From positions 35,328,844-35,392,843 of the forward strand of contig NC_088787.1 of NCBI RefSeq assembly GCF_949628265.1: a DNA stretch of 64,000 bases. The letters are read 5' to 3'. Position 1 is the stretch's first letter; the number at the start of each line of letters is the position of its first letter. The notes below the pieces were generated by a model. It was not told where the DNA came from, ran no database searches, and saw only the letters and a list, made by a program, of their open reading frames with translations. Shown piece after piece: positions 56,888 through 64,000 of the stretch. The translations under genes were made by a program, and so were the position numbers. Source of the stretch: Cloeon dipterum (Eukaryota > Arthropoda > Insecta > Ephemeroptera > Baetidae).

Positions 56888-59800
56888 CATCAGCGTCCGG
56901 TTTTAAAAAGGTCACAATTCTATTAATAAACAAGTTTCCATCAGCGTCCAGTTTTAAAAAGGTCACAATTCTATTAATAAACAAGTTTCCATCAGCGTCC
57001 GGTTTTAAAAAGGTCACAATTCTATTAATAAACAAGTTTCCATCAGCGTCCGGTTTTACAAAGGTCACAATTCTATTATTAAACAATGTTTCAATCAGCG
57101 TCCAAATTTAAAAAGGTCAGAATTCTATTAATAAACAAGTTTCCTTCAGCGTCTGGATTTAAAAAGGTCACAATTCTATTAATAAACAAGTTTCCATCAG
57201 CGTCCGGTTTTAAAAAGGTCACAATTCTATTAATAAACAAGTTTCCATCAGCGTCCGGTTTTAAAAAGGTCACAATTCTATTAATAAACAAGTTTCCATC
57301 AGCGTCCAAATTTAAAAAGGTCACAATTCTATTAATAAACAAGTTTCCATCAGCGTCCGGTTTTAAAAAGGTCACAATTCTATTAATAAACAAGTTTCCA
57401 TCAGCGTCCAAATTTAAAAAGGTCACAATTCTATTAATAAACAAGTTTCCATCAGCGTCCAAATTTAAAAAGGTCAGAATTCTATTAATAAACAAGTTTC
57501 CTTCAGCGTCTGGATTTAAAAAGGTCACAATTCTATTAATAAACAAGTTTCCATCAGCGTCCGGTTTTAAAAAGGTCACAATTCTATTAATAAACAAGTT
57601 TCCATCAGCGTCCAAATTTAAAAAGGTCACAATTCTATTAATAAACAAGTTTCCATCAGCGTCAAAATTTAAAAAGGTCACAATTTTAAAAATAAACATG
57701 TTTCAATCAGCGTCCGGTTTTCAAAAGGTCACAATTCTATTAATAAACAAGTTTCCATCAGCGTCCGGTTTTAAAAAGGTCACAATTCTATTAATAAACA
57801 AGTTTCCATCAGCGTCCAAATTTAAAAAGGTCACAATTCTATTAATAAACAAGTTTCCATCAGCGTCCGGTTTTAAAAAGGTCACAATTCTATTAATAAA
57901 CAAGTTTCCATCAGCGTCCAAATTTAAAAAGGTCACAATTCTATTAATAAACAAGTTTCCATCAGCGTCCGGTTTTAAAAAGGTCACAATTCTATTAATA
58001 AACAAGTTTCCATCAGCGTCCAAATTTAAAAAGGTCACAATTCTATTAATAAACAAGTTTCCATCAGCGTCCGGTTTTAAAAAGGTCACAATTCTATTAA
58101 TAAACAAGTTTCCATCAGCGTCCAAATTTAAAAAGGTCACAATTCTATTAATAAACAAGTTTCCATCAGCGTCCAAATTTAAAAAGGTCACAATTCTATT
58201 AATAAGCAAGTTTCCATCAGCGTCCGGTTTTAAAAAGGACACAATTCTATTAATAAACAAGTTTCCATCAGCGTCCGGTTTTAAAAAGGTCACAATTCTA
58301 TTAATAAACAAGTTTCCATCAGCGTCCGGTTTTAAAAAGGTCACAATTCTATTAATAAACAAGTTTCCATCAGCGTCCGGTTTTAAAAAGGTCACAATTC
58401 TATTAATAAACAAGTTTCCATCAGCGTCCGGTTTTAAAAAGGTCACAATTCTATTAATAAACAAGTTTCCATCAGCGTCCAAATTTAAAAAGTTCACAAT
58501 TTTATTATAAAACAAGTTTCCATCAGCGTCCGGTTTTAAAAAGGTCACAATTCTATTAATAAACAAGTTTCCATCAGCGTCCGCGGTTTTAAAAAGGTCA
58601 CAATTCTTATCATAAACAAGTTTCCATCAGCGTCCGGTTTTAAAAAGGTCACAATTCTATTAATAAACAAGTTTCCATCAGCGTCCAAATTTAAAAAGGT
58701 CACAATTCTATTAATAAACAAGTTTCCATCAGCGTCCAAATTTAAAAAGGTCACAATTCTATTAATAAACAAGTTTCCATCAGCGTCCAAATTTAAAAAG
58801 GTCACAATTCTATTAATAAGCAAGTTTCCATCAGCGTCCGGTTTTAAAAAGGACACAATTCTATTAATAAACAAGTTTCCATCAGCGTCCGGTTTTAAAA
58901 AGGTCACAATTCTATTAATAAACAAGTTTCCATCAGCGTCCGGTTTTAAAAAGGTCACAATTCTATTAATAAACAAGTTTCCATCAGCGTCCGGTTTTAA
59001 AAAGGTCACAATTCTATTAATAAACAAGTTTCCATCAGCGTCCGGTTTTAAAAAGGTCACAATTCTATTAATAAACAAGTTTCCATCAGCGTCCGGTTTT
59101 AAAAAGGTCACAATTCTATTAATAAACAAGTTTCCATCAGCGTCCGGTTTTAAAAAGGTCACAATTCTATTAATAAACAAGTTTCCATCAGCGTCCGGTT
59201 TTAAAAAGGTCACAATTCTATTAATAAACAAGTTTCCATCAGCGTCCGGTTTTAAAAAGGTCACAATTCTATTAATAAACAAGTTTCCATCAGCGTCCGG
59301 TTTTAAAAAGGTCACAATTCTATTAATAAACAAGTTTCCATCAGCGTCCGGTTTTAAAAAGGTCACAATTCTATTAATAAACAAGTTTCCATCAGCGTCC
59401 AAATTTAAAAAGGTCACAATTCTATTAATAAACAAGTTTCCATCAGCGTCCAAATTTAAAAAGGTCACAATTCTATTAAAAAACAAGTTTCCATCAGCGT
59501 CCGGTTTTAAAAAGGTCACAATTCTATTAATAAACAAGTTTCCATCAGCGTCCAAATTTAAAAAGGTCACAATTCTATTAATAAACAAGTTTCCATCAGC
59601 GTCCAAATTTAAAAAGGTCACAATTCTATTAATAAACAAGTTTCCATCAGCGTCCGGTTTTAAAAAGGTCACAATTCTATTAATAAACAAGTTTCCATCA
59701 GCGTCCAAATTTAAAAAGGTCACAATTCTATTAATAAACAAGTTTCCATCAGCGTCCAAATTTAAAAAGGTCACAATTCTATTAATAAGCAAGTTTCCAT

Positions 59801-62800
59801 CAGCGTCCGGTTTTAAAAAGGACACAATTCTATTAATAAACAAGTTTCCATCAGCGTCCGGTTTTAAAAAGGTCACAATTCTATTAATAAACAAGTTTCC
59901 ATCAGCGTCCGGTTTTAAAAAGGTCACAATTCTATTAATAAACAAGTTTCCATCAGCGTCCGGTTTTAAAAAGGACACAATTCTATTAATAAACAAGTTT
60001 CCTTCAGCGTCTGGATTTAAAAAGGTCACAATTCTATTAATAAACAAGTTTCCATCAGCGTCCGGTTTTAAAAAGGTCACAATTCTATTAATAAACAAGT
60101 TTCCTTCAGCGTCTGGATTTAAAAAGGTCACAATTCTATTAATAAACAAGTTTCCATCAGCGTCCGGTTTTAAAAAGGACACAATTCTATTAATAAACAA
60201 GTTTCCTTCAGCGTCTGGATTTAAAAAGGTCACAATTCTATTAATAAACAAGTTTCCATCAGCGTCCGGTTTTAAAAAGGACACAATTCTATTAATAAAC
60301 AAGTTTCCTTCAGCGTCTGGATTTAAAAAGGTCACAATTCTATTAATAAACAAGTTTCCATCAGCGTCCGGTTTTAAAAAGGTCACAATTCTATTAATAA
60401 ACAAGTTTCCATCAGCGTCCGGTTTTAAAAAGGTCACAATTCTATTAATAAACAAGTTTCCATCAGCGTCCGGTTTTAAAAAGGTCACAATTCTATTAAT
60501 AAACAAGTTTCCATCAGCGTCCAAATTTAAAAAGGTCACAATTCTATTAATAAACAAGTTTCCATCAGCGTCCAAATTTAAAAAGGTCACAATTCTATTA
60601 ATAAGCAAGTTTCCATCAGCGTCCGGTTTTAAAAAGGACACAATTCTATTAATAAACAAGTTTCCATCAGCGTCCGGTTTTAAAAAGGTCACAATTCTAT
60701 TAATAAACAAGTTTCCATCAGCGTCCGGTTTTAAAAAGGTCACAATTCTATTAATAAACAAGTTTCCATCAGCGTCCGGTTTTAAAAAGGTCACAATTCT
60801 ATTAATAAACAAGTTTCCATCAGCGTCCGGTTTTAAAAAGGTCACAATTCTATTAATAAACAAGTTTCCATCAGCGTCCGGTTTTAAAAAGGTCACAATT
60901 CTATTAATAAACAAGTTTCCATCAGCGTCCAAATTTAAAAAGGTCACAATTCTATTAATAAACAAGTTTCCATCAGCGTCCAAATTTAAAAAGGTCACAA
61001 TTCTATTAATAAGCAAGTTTCCATCAGCGTCCGGTTTTAAAAAGGACACAATTCTATTAATAAACAAGTTTCCATCAGCGTCCGGTTTTAAAAAGGTCAC
61101 AATTCTATTAATAAACAAGTTTCCATCAGCGTCCGGTTTTAAAAAGGTCACAATTCTATTAATAAACAAGTTTCCATCAGCGTCCGGTTTTAAAAAGGTC
61201 ACAATTCTATTAATAAACAAGTTTCCATCAGCGTCCGGTTTTAAAAAGGTCACAATTCTATTAATAAACAAGTTTCCTTCAGCGTCTGGATTTAAAAAGG
61301 TCACAATTCTATTAATAAACAAGTTTCCATCAGCGTCCGGTTTTAAAAAGGTCACAATTCTATTAATAAACAAGTTTCCATCAGCGTCCGGTTTTAAAAA
61401 GGTCACAATTCTATTAATAAACAAGTTTCCATCAGCGTCCGGTTTTAAAAAGGTCACAATTCTATTAATAAACAAGTTTCCATCAGCGTCCGGTTTTAAA
61501 AAGGTCACAATTCTATTAATAAACAAGTTTCCATCAGCGTCCGGTTTTAAAAAGGTCACAATTCTATTAATAAACAAGTTTCCATCAGCGTCCGGTTTTA
61601 AAAAGGTCACAATTCTATTAATAAACAAGTTTCCATCAGCGTCCAAATTTAAAAAGGTCACAATTCTATTAATAAACAAGTTTCCATCAGCGTCCAAATT
61701 TAAAAAGGTCACAATTCTATTAAAAAACAAGTTTCCATCAGCGTCCGGTTTTAAAAAGGTCACAATTCTATTAATAAACAAGTTTCCATCAGCGTCCAAA
61801 TTTAAAAAGGTCACAATTCTATTAATAAACAAGTTTCCATCAGCGTCCAAATTTAAAAAGGTCACAATTCTATTAATAAACAAGTTTCCATCAGCGTCCG
61901 GTTTTAAAAAGGTCACAATTCTATTAATAAACAAGTTTCCATCAGCGTCCGGTTTTAAAAAGGTCACAATTCTATTAATAAACAAGTTTCCATCAGCGTC
62001 CGGTTTTAAAAAGGTCACAATTCTATTAATAAACAAGTTTCCATCAGCGTCCGGTTTTAAAAAGGTCACAATTCTATTAATAAACAAGTTTCCATCAGCG
62101 TCCAAATTTAAAAAGGTCACAATTCTATTAATAAACAAGTTTCCATCAGCGTCCAAATTTAAAAAGGTCACAATTCTATTAATAAGCAAGTTTCCATCAG
62201 CGTCCGGTTTTAAAAAGGACACAATTCTATTAATAAACAAGTTTCCATCAGCGTCCGGTTTTAAAAAGGTCACAATTCTATTAATAAACAAGTTTCCATC
62301 AGCGTCCGGTTTTAAAAAGGTCACAATTCTATTAATAAACAAGTTTCCATCAGCGTCCGGTTTTAAAAAGGTCACAATTCTATTAATAAACAAGTTTCCA
62401 TCAGCGTCCAAATTTAAAAAGGTCACAATTCTATTAATAAACAAGTTTCCATCAGCGTCCAAATTTAAAAAGGTCACAATTCTATTAATAAACAAGTTTC
62501 CATCAGCGTCCAAATTTAAAAAGGTCACAATTCTATTAATAAGCAAGTTTCCATCAGCGTCCGGTTTTAAAAAGGACACAATTCTATTAATAAACAAGTT
62601 TCCATCAGCGTCCGGTTTTAAAAAGGTCACAATTCTATTAATAAACAAGTTTCCATCAGCGTCCGGTTTTAAAAAGGTCACAATTCTATTAATAAACAAG
62701 TTTCCATCAGCGTCCGGTTTTAAAAAGGTCACAATTCTATTAATAAACAAGTTTCCATCAGCGTCCGGTTTTAAAAAGGTCACAATTCTATTAATAAACA

Positions 62801-64000
62801 AGTTTCCTTCAGCGTCTGGATTTAAAAAGGTCACAATTCTATTAATAAACAAGTTTCCATCAGCGTCCGGTTTTAAAAAGGTCACAATTCTATTAATAAA
62901 CAAGTTTCCATCAGCGTCCGGTTTTAAAAAGGTCACAATTCTATTAATAAACAAGTTTCCATCAGCGTCCGGTTTTAAAAAGGTCACAATTCTATTAATA
63001 AACAAGTTTCCATCAGCGTCCGGTTTTAAAAAGGTCACAATTCTATTAATAAACAAGTTTCCATCAGCGTCCGGTTTTAAAAAGGTCACAATTCTATTAA
63101 TAAACAAGTTTCCATCAGCGTCCGGTTTTAAAAAGGTCACAATTCTATTAATAAACAAGTTTCCATCAGCGTCCAAATTTAAAAAGGTCACAATTCTATT
63201 AATAAACAAGTTTCCATCAGCGTCCAAATTTAAAAAGGTCACAATTCTATTAAAAAACAAGTTTCCATCAGCGTCCGGTTTTAAAAAGGTCACAATTCTA
63301 TTAATAAACAAGTTTCCATCAGCGTCCAAATTTAAAAAGGTCACAATTCTATTAATAAACAAGTTTCCATCAGCGTCCAAATTTAAAAAGGTCACAATTC
63401 TATTAATAAACAAGTTTCCATCAGCGTCCGGTTTTAAAAAGGTCACAATTCTATTAATAAACAAGTTTCCATCAGCGTCCAAATTTAAAAAGGTCACAAT
63501 TCTATTAATAAACAAGTTTCCATCAGCGTCCAAATTTAAAAAGGTCACAATTCTATTAATAAGCAAGTTTCCATCAGCGTCCGGTTTTAAAAAGGACACA
63601 ATTCTATTAATAAACAAGTTTCCATCAGCGTCCGGTTTTAAAAAGGTCACAATTCTATTAATAAACAAGTTTCCATCAGCGTCCGGTTTTAAAAAGGTCA
63701 CAATTCTATTAATAAACAAGTTTCCATCAGCGTCCGGTTTTAAAAAGGACACAATTCTATTAATAAACAAGTTTCCTTCAGCGTCTGGATTTAAAAAGGT
63801 CACAATTCTATTAATAAACAAGTTTCCATCAGCGTCCGGTTTTAAAAAGGTCACAATTCTATTAATAAACAAGTTTCCTTCAGCGTCTGGATTTAAAAAG
63901 GTCACAATTCTATTAATAAACAAGTTTCCATCAGCGTCCGGTTTTAAAAAGGACACAATTCTATTAATAAACAAGTTTCCTTCAGCGTCTGGATTTAAAA
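56888..64000. repeat. 51-bp satellite array, block 2 (continues past the window)
   Basis: About 139 units of the same 51-bp satellite, starting mid-unit at CATCAGCG where element 2 ends. Higher-order structure is plain: the CCTTCAGCGTCTGG unit at 61276 and the TTAAAAAACAAG unit at 61711 both recur 1530 bp later (30 units), and another copy of the latter is 2244 bp earlier (44 units). Variants AAGCAAG and AAAGGACAC mark the blocks. The minus strand is open for 1809 codons (58545-63974) with a 17-residue period containing LFINRIVTFLKPDADG. There is no start context, intron or non-repeat domain, and I treat it as a by-product of the unit length. Confidence 0.97.

Noticed and set aside
58545..63974. 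Minus-strand ORF of 1809 codons
   Set aside because: It lies wholly in the 51-bp satellite, repeats one 17-residue motif, and the opposite strand is also open over long stretches. No domain, start context or introns were seen.
45292..64000. CRISPR array
   Set aside because: There are no unique spacers; the whole 51-bp unit repeats head to tail and the genome is clearly eukaryotic.

Overview
This window is arthropod nuclear DNA, most probably insect. Genes are split into small exons with short GT-AG introns, the background is AT-rich, DNA transposons and MITEs are abundant, and the gene content is a yellow/MRJP-family gene, secreted C-type lectin exons and a local family of RCC1-BTB genes. 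The mix of a tandem RCC1-BTB family and multi-domain lectins made me think of a mayfly (Ephemeroptera), but that is a guess. No tRNA, rRNA or CRISPR array was seen.

Layout. 1-32 kb: five paralogous RCC1-BTB genes. RCBTB-a (minus, runs off the left edge) carries damaging changes. RCBTB-b (plus, 1287-3749), RCBTB-d (minus, 23225-25701) and RCBTB-e (minus, 27534-31087) can be followed through eleven exons with consistent phases. RCBTB-c (minus, 5297-11777) has eleven recognisable exons, but exon 3 is split by a 4011-bp DNA transposon with 13-bp terminal inverted repeats and a TA duplication. Between RCBTB-c and RCBTB-d lie a foldback element (12344-13841), a hAT-like element (14323-15673) and a secreted lectin gene (about 16254-21350, plus) with three C-type lectin regions. 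32-37 kb: a small secreted basic peptide gene (minus, 32860-33114) and a yellow/MRJP gene (plus, 34971 to 36367 or 36821). 39.8-42.9 kb: a five-exon leucine-rich-repeat gene (minus).

45.3-64 kb is dominated by a 51-bp satellite in two blocks (45292-51131 and 56888 to the window end), roughly 250 units in all, with higher-order duplications of 1225 bp and 1530 bp. The unit is 17 codons long and open in one frame on each strand, giving very long apparent ORFs (1809 codons on minus) that I regard as by-products of the repeat. The two blocks are one array split by a 5756-bp insertion (51132-56887) with 12-bp inverted terminal repeats and a CA duplication.

The most interesting link is between the two large insertions. 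Their termini match at 10 of 12 positions, both have a 2-bp target duplication and motif-rich subterminal regions, and both contain homologous segments of what looks like a small spliced gene (9600-9800 plus strand, 53391-53576 minus strand). No known transposase was recognised in either. I suggest they are two members of one transposon family that I cannot place. Two MITE families (one with TTAA flanks and four copies, one with AATT flanks and three copies) are scattered across the window, several in introns of the lectin and LRR genes. All exon calls were made by eye from splice consensus, reading frame and comparison between paralogues.
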